DNA of 7,876 nucleotides from DATKMS01 sp041497995 (GTDB lineage Bacteria > Desulfobacterota > Binatia > HRBIN30): positions 1 through 7,876 of the forward strand of contig JBGQHM010000313.1 of NCBI GenBank assembly GCA_041497995.1. The letters are read 5' to 3'. This document shows positions 1-5,686 of this stretch, one piece after another. The notes under the pieces are model-generated. The model did no database searches. It was given only the letters and a program-made list of their open reading frames with translations, and was not told where the DNA came from. A program made the translations under genes and the position numbers. Position 1 is the first letter of the stretch. Each line of letters opens with the position of its first letter.

Positions 1-307
1 CCTTCGACACCGGCCGTACGAACTGTGAGTGGCAGTGCCAACAGGCTTCGGCGATGTAGTTGGCCTTCCCGACCCGCAGCGCGTGCGCCAAGCTCGCGGG
101 ATTCACCTCCCCGAAGTATTTCTGAAACTCCTGCGGGTAGTCCTCGGCGAGCTGGTGGAACTCGGCGGGAATGGTGCGCGCCAGCTCGTCGATCGACGCT
201 ACGGGCAGCTTGCGCAGCGTAATGATCGGCATCACCCCTTGCAGGAAAAACCCGAGCAGGAAGGTGATGACCCCCGCGATCAGGAAGCTTGCGCCGAATC
301 GTTCCAT
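1..307 (-). CDS. ccoO: cbb3-type cytochrome c oxidase subunit II (CcoO/FixO), 5' part only
   Basis: This is the first 102 codons of the membrane-anchored monoheme cytochrome c subunit of a cbb3 oxidase, which passes electrons to the CcoN active site. An N-terminal membrane helix spans about residues 6-30 with no cleavage site, as expected of a CcoO anchor. A c-type heme site, CWHCH, lies at residues 89-93 and is followed by SQFVRP, very close to the CHSQMIRP signature of canonical CcoO. The stretch between helix and heme (DELARTIPAEFHQLAEDYPQE) is charged and periplasmic. The ATG at 307 is supported by a Shine-Dalgarno-like GAGGG at 314-318 with a 6-base spacer. It follows ccoN by 51 bases on the same strand, so the two are very likely co-transcribed. 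The gene continues past the left edge, so the distal axial methionine and the C-terminus cannot be seen. Family assignment is secure. Confidence 0.92.
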   Translation of the reverse strand, partial: MERFGASFLIAGVITFLLGFFLQGVMPIITLRKLPVASIDELARTIPAEFHQLAEDYPQEFQKYFGEVNPASLAHALRVGKANYIAEACWHCHSQFVRPVSK

Positions 308-316
308 GGATAGCCC

Positions 317-344
317 TCAGCTGTCAGCAGTCAGCTTTCAGCTC
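317..344. repeat. Tandem heptamer TCAGCNN, four units, in the ccoN-ccoO gap
   Basis: Four consecutive 7-base units on the plus strand read TCAGCTG, TCAGCAG, TCAGCTT and TCAGCTC. They fill most of the 51-base gap between the ccoN stop and the ccoO start. On the transcribed minus strand the array runs into the GAGGG that probably serves as ccoO's ribosome binding site, overlapping it by two bases. I recall arrays of this heptad in intergenic DNA of many unrelated bacterial genomes, often mistranslated as QLSAVS-type peptides; that is memory, not a search. Function is unknown. Confidence 0.7.
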
Positions 345-358
345 GATCCTCTCTCGGC

Positions 359-1750
359 TCAACTTGCCACCGCCGCCACGCGTGCGGGAGCGGGGACAAC
401 TGCCGGCCGTCGTGCGGTGGCCCAGAGCGCATAGAAGAACAAACCTTGGCCAGCGATGATCATCAAGCCAGCGACGGAGCGCACCCACCAGAACGGCATG
501 GAGGCGACCACCGACTCGCCCCAATGACTCAGCCCGGCCCAGCTGAACCCTTGCACCAGACCGGCAGCGGTCAGATCGATGATCATGAGTACCAAGCCGA
601 TGAACGTCAGCCAGAAGTGTGCGGTGAGCAGCTGCGGCGTCGCCCACGGCCGCCCGACGGCGCGCGGCCACAGCTCGATGAAGACACCCATGATCCAAAA
701 GCCGAAGACGCCGAACATCACCATGTGCGCGTGCGCCACCACCCAGTCGGTGAAGTGGATGATGCGCTGGAAGGTCAGCGTGACCTGGAAGGCGCATTGG
801 AAACAGGTGATCGCGTACATGATCATCCCTGTGTAGAACCAGCGGATCGCCAGGTTGCCGCGCACCGCGTCGGAGCGGCCGTGCAGCGTACCGAAGAAGT
901 TCACGATCACGGTGATCACCACGATCTCCACCGCGATCGTGGCGACGACTGCGCCGTATTGCGCGTACATCGGGATGGGGCTGTAGAGGAAATGGTGCAC
1001 GCCCTGCATCGGATAGAAGAACGCCAGACCCCAGAAGCCGATCAGTGACAGTGCGTGGCTCCAGATGGGTTTGCGCAGCAGCAGCGGCACGAAGAAGTAC
1101 ATGAGCCCCCAGCCGATCGGCGTCACGAAGAGCCCGACGAGGTCGTGGATGAACAGCCCGGTGATCGCCGCACCGGCGGTGCCGGGGATGAAGAACTGTG
1201 GCAGGTAGTTGCCCATCACGTAGACGAGCCCCGTCCACGCGAAGGCTGCGAGGAAGTACCACAGGCTGACGTAAAGGCCCGTCTCCTTGGTGCGCAGGAT
1301 CGGCGTTGCCAGGTTGACTACCAGCAGCACCAGACCGACGACGATCAGCGGGTCAACGAAGATCGGCGTCTCACCCCATTCAATTCCCTGGCCGTAGCCG
1401 AGCAGCTGGCCGCCGATGGTCAACACCATGAAGAGCTGCCAGGCGAGGAGGATGAACCACCCGAGGCGGTCGGAGAGAATCGGCTGGCGGGTGAGCCGCG
1501 GAATCGCGAACAGCATCCCGGCGATGAAGGCGTTGGCGATGAAGCCGTACGCCGCCATGTTGGTGTGCACCATGCGCACGCGGCCCGGCGATAGCCACTC
1601 GATGCCCTGGAACGGGTAGAGATTGTTGAACTGCATCGCGTACGACAGCCCGCCGAGTAGCGAGATGGCAAAGAAGACCGCGCTGGCGACGAGGTGCCAG
1701 CGGATGAGGTCGAGGTTCACCAGCGGACGCTGGTTGACGGTTGCAATCAC
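359..1750 (-). CDS. ccoN: cbb3-type cytochrome c oxidase subunit I (CcoN/FixN), divergent
   Basis: This is the catalytic heme-copper subunit, reducing O2 to water at a heme b3-CuB centre in the cytoplasmic membrane. The 463-residue product is near the usual CcoN length and almost entirely made of membrane helices, about twelve. Visible ligands are H62 (low-spin heme b, in RMVHTNMAAYGF), H202, H252 and H253 (CuB, in FIHDLVG and QGVHHFLY), and H340 and H342 (hemes b3 and b, in VVAHAHMVMFG). Y246 lies six residues before the HH pair, where C-family oxidases carry the cross-linked tyrosine. E124 and E127 (GIEWGE) match the conserved EYAE region. The GTG at 1750 is preferred over the upstream ATG at 1831. 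It overlaps the preceding cytochrome stop as GTGA and has AAAGGAG eight bases upstream. Oddities: Asp follows H202 where Asn is usual, and FQC replaces the usual FEG before the HxH helix. A nitric oxide reductase is less likely because the tyrosine is present and no Glu occupies the FeB-ligand position. Confidence 0.93.
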   Translation of the reverse strand: MIATVNQRPLVNLDLIRWHLVASAVFFAISLLGGLSYAMQFNNLYPFQGIEWLSPGRVRMVHTNMAAYGFIANAFIAGMLFAIPRLTRQPILSDRLGWFILLAWQLFMVLTIGGQLLGYGQGIEWGETPIFVDPLIVVGLVLLVVNLATPILRTKETGLYVSLWYFLAAFAWTGLVYVMGNYLPQFFIPGTAGAAITGLFIHDLVGLFVTPIGWGLMYFFVPLLLRKPIWSHALSLIGFWGLAFFYPMQGVHHFLYSPIPMYAQYGAVVATIAVEIVVITVIVNFFGTLHGRSDAVRGNLAIRWFYTGMIMYAITCFQCAFQVTLTFQRIIHFTDWVVAHAHMVMFGVFGFWIMGVFIELWPRAVGRPWATPQLLTAHFWLTFIGLVLMIIDLTAAGLVQGFSWAGLSHWGESVVASMPFWWVRSVAGLMIIAGQGLFFYALWATARRPAVVPAPARVAAVAS

Positions 1751-2601
1751 GGGTGCTGCTCCTTTCCGGCCATCGCGGTCGTGCCGGCGGACGGGGCTCG
1801 TAGAGAGAGGATGTAAGAGACCAGGTTCCAAGCGTCGCCTTCCTTGATGTTCTCGCCGTCCGGCTCAGCGAAGATGTCGGCGTAGGAGGGCATGGCGGTG
1901 CCGCTAACGCCGGTCATGAAGGTCCGATACACGTCCTGCGGCGTCGGCCCGCTCTTCAGGCGGCCCTTCGTGAAGTCGAACGGCTTCTGCGGATTGCCCC
2001 AGACATCCGGCGCTAGCGTCTTGGCTGACGGACCGTCGCCGCGCCCCGCGTCGCCGTGACAGGCCAGACACTCGAGCATCTGGTACAGCTCGCGGCCGCG
2101 CGCGATTGACTCGGGCGATCCGAGCGTCGGAGGTGGCTTGGGGATGAAGATCGGCGTGCCTGGACCCTGCTCGGTCCAGCGCGGGTAGAAACCCTTGATG
2201 TACTCGATCGCTGCCAGCCGTTCGCGCTCGGTGAGCAGTGACCAGTCCGGCATGGAGGTGCGATACACGCCGCGGCTGAGCACCTTGTAGATGTCTTCGT
2301 CAGTCGGCAGCGTACCGCTCGGTGTCGAGCGGAATTTGAAGATGCCTTTGGTAAAGTCGCGCGGCTTGACGATCAACATCTCCGCGGCGGCGCCCTTGCC
2401 GTCGCCGTTGACGCCGTGGCAGCCGACGCAGTAGCGCGCATAAATCGTGGCGCCTTCGGCTTTGAGTGCGGCGTTTTGATCAGCAGCGCGCGCGGGAAGG
2501 GCGGTGAACCAGAGGAGCAGAACTGCAAGCGTTAGACAGAATCGGATGGTCCGCTGTGCGGACCATCCGCCTCTGCGGCTACAGCCGAAAACGGTCCGCA
2601 C
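1747..2601 (-). CDS. Secreted diheme cytochrome c of the cbb3 oxidase operon
   Basis: This is a periplasmic electron carrier or oxidase-associated cytochrome of 284 residues. A signal peptide is clear: basic n-region near residues 8-20, hydrophobic core FCLTLAVLLLWFTAL (21-35), and probable cleavage after PARA. Two cytochrome c domains follow. The first has CVGCH at 58-62 with probable Met ligand M117 (RTSMPDW). The second has CLACH at 178-182 with M237 (GTAMPSY). Both share a KPxDFTKG segment, so the protein looks internally duplicated. No membrane helix exists beyond the signal, unlike CcoP. The gene overlaps ccoN by four bases and probably replaces CcoP or donates electrons to CcoO. The start is uncertain. 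The GTG at 2601 has TAGGG six bases upstream, both lying inside a palindromic repeat. The only other in-frame start is the ATG at 2685, which overlaps the previous gene's stop (TGATG) but would place about 28 odd residues before this N-terminus. Function is clear; exact partner is inferred. Confidence 0.88.
   Translation of the reverse strand: MRTVFGCSRRGGWSAQRTIRFCLTLAVLLLWFTALPARAADQNAALKAEGATIYARYCVGCHGVNGDGKGAAAEMLIVKPRDFTKGIFKFRSTPSGTLPTDEDIYKVLSRGVYRTSMPDWSLLTERERLAAIEYIKGFYPRWTEQGPGTPIFIPKPPPTLGSPESIARGRELYQMLECLACHGDAGRGDGPSAKTLAPDVWGNPQKPFDFTKGRLKSGPTPQDVYRTFMTGVSGTAMPSYADIFAEPDGENIKEGDAWNLVSYILSLRAPSAGTTAMAGKEQHP
1759..1765 (-). promoter_or_regulatory. Ribosome binding site deciding the ccoN start
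   Basis: AAAGGAG on the minus strand, eight bases before the GTG at 1750-1748. It lies inside the last codons of the cytochrome c gene, whose TGA overlaps the GTG. This supports translational coupling and argues against the ATG at 1831. Confidence 0.8.
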
Positions 2602-2614
2602 AGCGGACCCTACG
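2543..2614. repeat. REPIN-like paired palindrome, copy A, at the 5' end of the cytochrome c gene
   Basis: Two hairpins lie in inverted orientation. The left is a perfect 12-base-arm hairpin at 2543-2569 (CGGATGGTCCGC, loop TGT). The right is at 2593-2609 (GGTCCGC-ACA-GCGGACC) and is followed by CTACG to 2614. The two cores are reverse complements of each other. Between them sits a small CGGCT-AC-AGCCG palindrome at 2576-2587. A 21-base left portion (2548-2568) and a 22-base right portion (2593-2614) recur identically and in the same orientation at 5692-5712 and 5736-5757, while the inner spacers differ. Paired short palindromes of this kind resemble REPINs mobilised by RAYT-type transposases; none is in the window. 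This copy lies within the reading frame upstream of the cytochrome signal peptide. Confidence 0.85.
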
Positions 2615-2684
2615 CGGCTAGTGCAGGGGCTCGAAGGTGGCCAGTTGTCATTCTGGGCGGCAGCGTTCCTGCGGAAGATGCACA

Positions 2685-3293
2685 TCACGACACCGCCGGC
2701 CGATACGGCACGAAGCGCCCCAGCGGTTGCAGCACGCCAAGCGTCAGTCCGTAGATGAGATGCGTCGATGCCGCGATCCACACCGGCATCAGCTCCAGCA
2801 CGTAGGCTTGGCCGAAGAGGCGCGGCTGCAGCCAGGCGATGATCACATAGAAGTTCACGATCCACATCAGCAGGCCGTAGACGCCGCCGAGCACGATCTG
2901 CAGCAACGGACGATTGGGCACGAAGCGGCTGACGAATACTTGAAACACGGCACCGGCGCTGGCGCCGACCGAGAAGTGGACGACTGCTACCAGCATGAAG
3001 AAGTTCAAGTCGTCCGTCGTGAGAGCTTTGGGCCCGAGAAACACAGTGCCGTAGACGCGCAGGAAAAGCAGCGGATCCTGCTTCACCAGCAGCGAGCCAA
3101 CGACATTGAAAAGGAAGCTGGTGACGCTGCCGAGGATGCCGATGGTGACGCCGGCAACGATGTAGAAGGTCAGGTAGAAGCCAACCGGCGGCCAGCTGCG
3201 GCTCACTGGCTCCAACAGCTGGGCTTCCAGCTCAATGATCGCAACGCGGTGTTGCTCAATTTCACGCCGCGCTTCTTCTCGTGTCATTGCCAT
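2685..3293 (-). CDS. Four-helix membrane protein of unknown function, first gene of the oxidase operon
   Basis: I do not recognise the family. The 202-residue product begins with a charged, probably cytoplasmic helix (residues 4-28, heptad-like, rich in E and R) that may form a coiled coil. About four membrane segments follow, near 38-66, 97-120, 130-154 and 170-190. Two segments resemble each other. HFSVGASAG ending in RFVPNRP (106-129) matches HLIYGLTLG ending in RFVPYRP (178-199), which suggests an internal duplication with a histidine (H106, H178) at the same place in each half. The ATG at 3293 is chosen over the one at 3335 because GAGGGGG (3301-3307) lies seven bases upstream of it. The stop shares one base with a possible ATG of the cytochrome gene. 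As head gene of an oxidase operon it could be an accessory subunit, an assembly factor or a heme-binding membrane protein; this is inference from position and the paired histidines. Confidence 0.8.
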   Translation of the reverse strand: MAMTREEARREIEQHRVAIIELEAQLLEPVSRSWPPVGFYLTFYIVAGVTIGILGSVTSFLFNVVGSLLVKQDPLLFLRVYGTVFLGPKALTTDDLNFFMLVAVVHFSVGASAGAVFQVFVSRFVPNRPLLQIVLGGVYGLLMWIVNFYVIIAWLQPRLFGQAYVLELMPVWIAASTHLIYGLTLGVLQPLGRFVPYRPAVS

Positions 3294-3300
3294 CGGACCG

Positions 3301-3307
3301 CCCCCTC
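3301..3307 (-). promoter_or_regulatory. Ribosome binding site deciding the start of the membrane protein gene
   Basis: GAGGGGG on the minus strand, seven bases before the ATG at 3293. A second in-frame ATG lies two codons further in. The longer reading from 3335 would read through this site and add a non-conserved-looking 14-residue leader. Confidence 0.7.
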
Positions 3308-3445
3308 GGAGGCAAAGCACGTGCCACGTTACCAAGTTGCCGTCTCCAACTCCAGGCTCTAGGAATTGCCATCCGTGCGAATGCGGTGGGTGGGTGGTTC
3401 CCGCTTGCGCGAAGTACGGCGGTGCACTGTTTCAGTTGCCGACTA

Positions 3446-3458
3446 CCGGACAGTCCGG
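3446..3458. promoter_or_regulatory. 13-base perfect palindrome in the divergent oxidase/radical SAM intergenic region
   Basis: CCGGAC-A-GTCCGG ends 27 bases before the radical SAM start, inside the 192-base gap between the two divergent transcription units (3294-3485). A one-base centre makes a stable RNA hairpin unlikely, so a dimeric repressor or activator operator is the more natural reading. It sits directly after a weak -35-like TTGCCG at 3436-3441; no convincing -10 was found. A shorter palindrome, GCACGTGC, is at 3317-3324 near the oxidase operon. I found no FNR/Anr-type TTGAT-N4-ATCAA site in the gap and no small gene. Operator function is a guess. Confidence 0.3.
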
Positions 3459-3485
3459 CCCAATGTGTGCAATAGAGCCTTCGGC

Positions 3486-4634
3486 ATGCAGCGGCCCCCG
3501 CAAGTCGACTTCGCACAGGCACCGTTCCTCGTGATCTGGGAAACCACACAGGCGTGCGATCTCTCGTGCACACACTGCCGCGCCTCGGCGCAACCATTGC
3601 GTCACGCGGGTGAGCTGACGACCGCGGAGGGCGAGGACCTGCTCGCGCAAACCGCCGCGATGGGTACACCGGTTTTCATCCTGAGCGGTGGCGATCCGGT
3701 AAAGCGCTTGGATCTCTGCGCGCTGATTCGCCGCGGCAAGGATCTCGGACTGCGCATGGGTACGATCCCAGCGGCGACCGACCGGCTCACAGAGGACTTC
3801 GTCCGGCAGCTCAAGGATGCGGGGCTCGACCAAATGGCCTTGAGTCTGGACTTCCCGCGTGCTGAGTTGCACGACGACTTCCGCGGTGTCCCGGGAGCGT
3901 TCGCCAAGACCATGGCCGCGGCGGAGTGGGCGCACGGCTGTGGATTGCCGCTGCAAATCAACACCACGCTGTGCGGGCGTTCGCAGCCGTATTTCATCGA
4001 GATGGTCGAGCTCGTGGAGCGTTTGGGCATCGTCTTTTGGGAAGTGTTCTTTCTGGTACCGGTGGGACGGGGTGAGGCCCTGGGTGGGCTGACGCCCCCG
4101 CAGTGCGAGGCGTTGTTCGAGATCCTCTACGCCGTGCAGAAGCGGGCGCCCTTCATTCTCAAGGTCACGGAGGCGCCGCACTACCGTCGCTACGTCGCGC
4201 AGCACGAGGCCGCGAGCCCGGCGTCGCAGCGGCCGGGGTACGCTCCGCTGCCGCAGTTGTTGCAGCGCTCGGAGGGGCCCGGGCACACCGTCGGCTTGGC
4301 GCAGCGTGGCGTCAACGCGGGCAACGGCTTCGCCTTCGTGTCGCATACCGGGGACGTCTTTCCCAGTGGGTTCCTCCCTCTGCGCGCTGGCAACGTCCGT
4401 ACGCAGGGGCTCGCCGACATCTACCGCAACTCGCCGCTTTTCCGTACGCTCCGCGATCCCGATGCGCTGCGTGGCCGCTGCGGCCGTTGCGAGTATCGTG
4501 GAATGTGCGGCGGCTCGCGTTCGCGTGCCTACGCGCTCACGGGCAACTACCTGGCCACCGACCCGTGGTGCGGGTACCAGCCCGCGTCGGCCGCCGCGCA
4601 AGACGCGCCGCGCAGCACCGGCAGCGCAATGTGA
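3486..4634 (+). CDS. Radical SAM/SPASM domain protein (TIGR04053-like)
   Basis: This is a 382-residue cytoplasmic iron-sulfur enzyme that would use S-adenosylmethionine to start radical chemistry; its substrate is unknown. The SAM cluster motif is C24-x3-C28-x2-C31 (TQACDLSCTHC), and the SAM-binding GGDP lies at 68-71. The core continues through LSLDFPRAELHDDFRGVPGAF and LQINTT, typical of the MoaA/PqqE-like fold. A C-terminal SPASM region carries C332-x2-C335-x5-C341 and C362, ligands for one or more auxiliary clusters. The opening VDFAQAPFLVIWETTQACDLSC recalls the TIGR04053 group, related in sequence to the heme-pathway AhbD/NirJ enzymes and to peptide-modifying SPASM enzymes; this naming is from memory. 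The ATG at 3486 fits the family's usual N-terminus just before the VDF segment, although no good ribosome binding site precedes it. It is divergent from the oxidase operon, and its stop overlaps the next gene. Cofactor maturation is a plausible inferred role. Confidence 0.88.
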   Translation: MQRPPQVDFAQAPFLVIWETTQACDLSCTHCRASAQPLRHAGELTTAEGEDLLAQTAAMGTPVFILSGGDPVKRLDLCALIRRGKDLGLRMGTIPAATDRLTEDFVRQLKDAGLDQMALSLDFPRAELHDDFRGVPGAFAKTMAAAEWAHGCGLPLQINTTLCGRSQPYFIEMVELVERLGIVFWEVFFLVPVGRGEALGGLTPPQCEALFEILYAVQKRAPFILKVTEAPHYRRYVAQHEAASPASQRPGYAPLPQLLQRSEGPGHTVGLAQRGVNAGNGFAFVSHTGDVFPSGFLPLRAGNVRTQGLADIYRNSPLFRTLRDPDALRGRCGRCEYRGMCGGSRSRAYALTGNYLATDPWCGYQPASAAAQDAPRSTGSAM

Positions 4635-4984
4635 ACCCTGTGCAGACGTCGACACCGCAGCGCACGCCGCTCTTCGGTCCGCTGCCGACGCGCGGCATCT
4701 GGACCGCCCTCGAGCTGACGCGCACCCAGTTCCTGTGCATTCTGACCCTGTCGGTCGTGCTCTTCCTGTTCATCGGCGGACCGTTGTGGACGCATGCGCG
4801 TGCCAGCCACTTCTGGCGCATCAACCTGAGCTACGCGGTCATCCCGCTCGCGGTGACAGTGGCCTTCTATCGCAACGGCACGCCCCGCGTGGCGCCGATT
4901 GTCGTGGCGTCGGTGGCCATCGCGCTCGTCAAGCTGGTAGTCACCGCCGTGCTGCTGGTCATGATTGGCGTGGCGCAGACCTGA
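4631..4984 (+). CDS. Small three-helix membrane protein coupled to the radical SAM gene
   Basis: I do not recognise the family. The 117-residue product has a polar N-terminus rich in T, P and R (1-30), then three membrane segments near 34-53, 62-80 and 88-114. Between helices 1 and 2 is the motif GGPLWTHARASHFWRINLSY, with two histidines (H55, H60) and two tryptophans, likely at the membrane surface. The GTG start at 4631 overlaps the preceding TGA (GTGA), the same coupling used between the cytochrome c and ccoN. A second in-frame GTG is at 4640, and neither has a clear ribosome binding site, so reinitiation by the upstream ribosomes is likely. The coupling implies it works with the radical SAM enzyme, for example as membrane partner or substrate carrier, but nothing in the sequence fixes a role. 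It ends nine bases from the convergent SafE-like gene. Confidence 0.78.
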   Translation: MNPVQTSTPQRTPLFGPLPTRGIWTALELTRTQFLCILTLSVVLFLFIGGPLWTHARASHFWRINLSYAVIPLAVTVAFYRNGTPRVAPIVVASVAIALVKLVVTAVLLVMIGVAQT

Positions 4985-4993
4985 ACGCGCCCC

Positions 4994-5662
4994 TCAATGC
5001 ACATGCCCACCGTGTGGCAGCACGTCAAAGCCGCGCAGCAGGGTGAGCAATCCGAAAACGATGATGAGGACGCCCGAGGCCACGGAGAGGCGGGCGCGGA
5101 CCGCGGGACGGGCGAGGACGCCGGCGACGCCGAGTGACAGCATCGCGGGAACCGTGCCCAACCCGAAGCACAGCATGGTCAGCATTCCTTCGGTCACCGA
5201 TGCCGTGCTCGCGGCGCGTGCGGCAAAGGCGTAGATCAGCTGGCACGGGAGGAAGGCGTTGAACACGCCCAGCGCCAACGGCGCTGCAAGCGAACGCGAC
5301 CGCATGACGCCGCCAAGGAGGCGGCCCACGGTTGCCTGCGCCAACGCCGCGCCGCGCGTGGTGATCTGCGCCAACACCCCGAGCACCTCGAGCCCCACAA
5401 CGATCATGAAGGTTCCCGCGACGATCGCCAGGACGCGTTCGAACGTCCGCATCGGACCGGCGGCAACGAATGCCGCACCGGCGGCGCCCGAGATGGCGCC
5501 GATGAACACCAGCGTGTTGAGGCGTCCGGCGTTGTAGAGGAGCTGGCGCAAGAGATTCCGCGGTGCCGCCGCACCGGCCAGCGCCAGCGGGAAACCACCG
5601 CACATGCCGACGCAATGCAGCGAACCGGCGAGACCGCCGAGAAAGATGAGCAGGTAGGGCAT
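4994..5662 (-). CDS. TauE/SafE-family (DsbD_2-like) membrane protein with His-rich C-terminus
   Basis: This 222-residue integral membrane protein has about six helices. It belongs to the group annotated as sulfite exporter TauE/SafE or DsbD_2-like, distantly related to CcdA/DsbD. Its hallmarks are GSLHCVGMCGG (13-23, with H16, C17 and C21) in the first helix and FNAFLPCQLIYAF (134-146, with C140) in the second half, typical of a two-fold repeated transporter. The last residues, HGGHVH (217-222), are a potential copper-binding tail. Members of this group frequently sit in cbb3 oxidase assembly clusters, so copper or redox supply to the oxidase is a reasonable inference; sulfite export is not supported by anything here. 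The ATG at 5662 is chosen because the product then starts directly with the first helix, and GGGCGGTGA lies just upstream. Two in-frame ATGs precede it closely. The longer reading from 5725 would begin inside the palindromic repeat and is unlikely. Confidence 0.87.
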   Translation of the reverse strand: MPYLLIFLGGLAGSLHCVGMCGGFPLALAGAAAPRNLLRQLLYNAGRLNTLVFIGAISGAAGAAFVAAGPMRTFERVLAIVAGTFMIVVGLEVLGVLAQITTRGAALAQATVGRLLGGVMRSRSLAAPLALGVFNAFLPCQLIYAFAARAASTASVTEGMLTMLCFGLGTVPAMLSLGVAGVLARPAVRARLSVASGVLIIVFGLLTLLRGFDVLPHGGHVH

Positions 5663-5686
5663 TGCTTCACCGCCCATCATCTGATG

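Noticed and set aside
359..1750. CcoN as a nitric oxide reductase (NorB)
   Set aside because: HAHM and VAH resemble NorB, but the tyrosine six residues before HH is present and glycine stands where NorB has its FeB-ligand glutamate. A non-standard NOR is not fully excluded, so the point is kept as a finding.
1751..1831. Longer ccoN starting at the ATG at 1831
   Set aside because: The extra residues are out-of-frame cytochrome c sequence. The GTG at 1750 has a good ribosome binding site and GTGA coupling.
2543..2614. CRISPR repeat
   Set aside because: There are only two copies, 3 kb apart, and no spacer periodicity or cas genes.
2602..2865. Upstream extension of the cytochrome c frame to an ATG at 2865
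   Set aside because: It would overlap the membrane protein gene by 180 bases and place over 120 non-conserved-looking residues before a signal peptide.
4103..4630. Longer version of the small membrane protein gene starting at 4103
   Set aside because: The extension is the +1 shadow of the radical SAM gene and is arginine/alanine-rich with no domain.
3432..4655. A 407-codon open frame on the minus strand opposite the radical SAM gene
   Set aside because: It is arginine-rich with no motif, and the plus strand there carries clear radical SAM and SPASM signatures.
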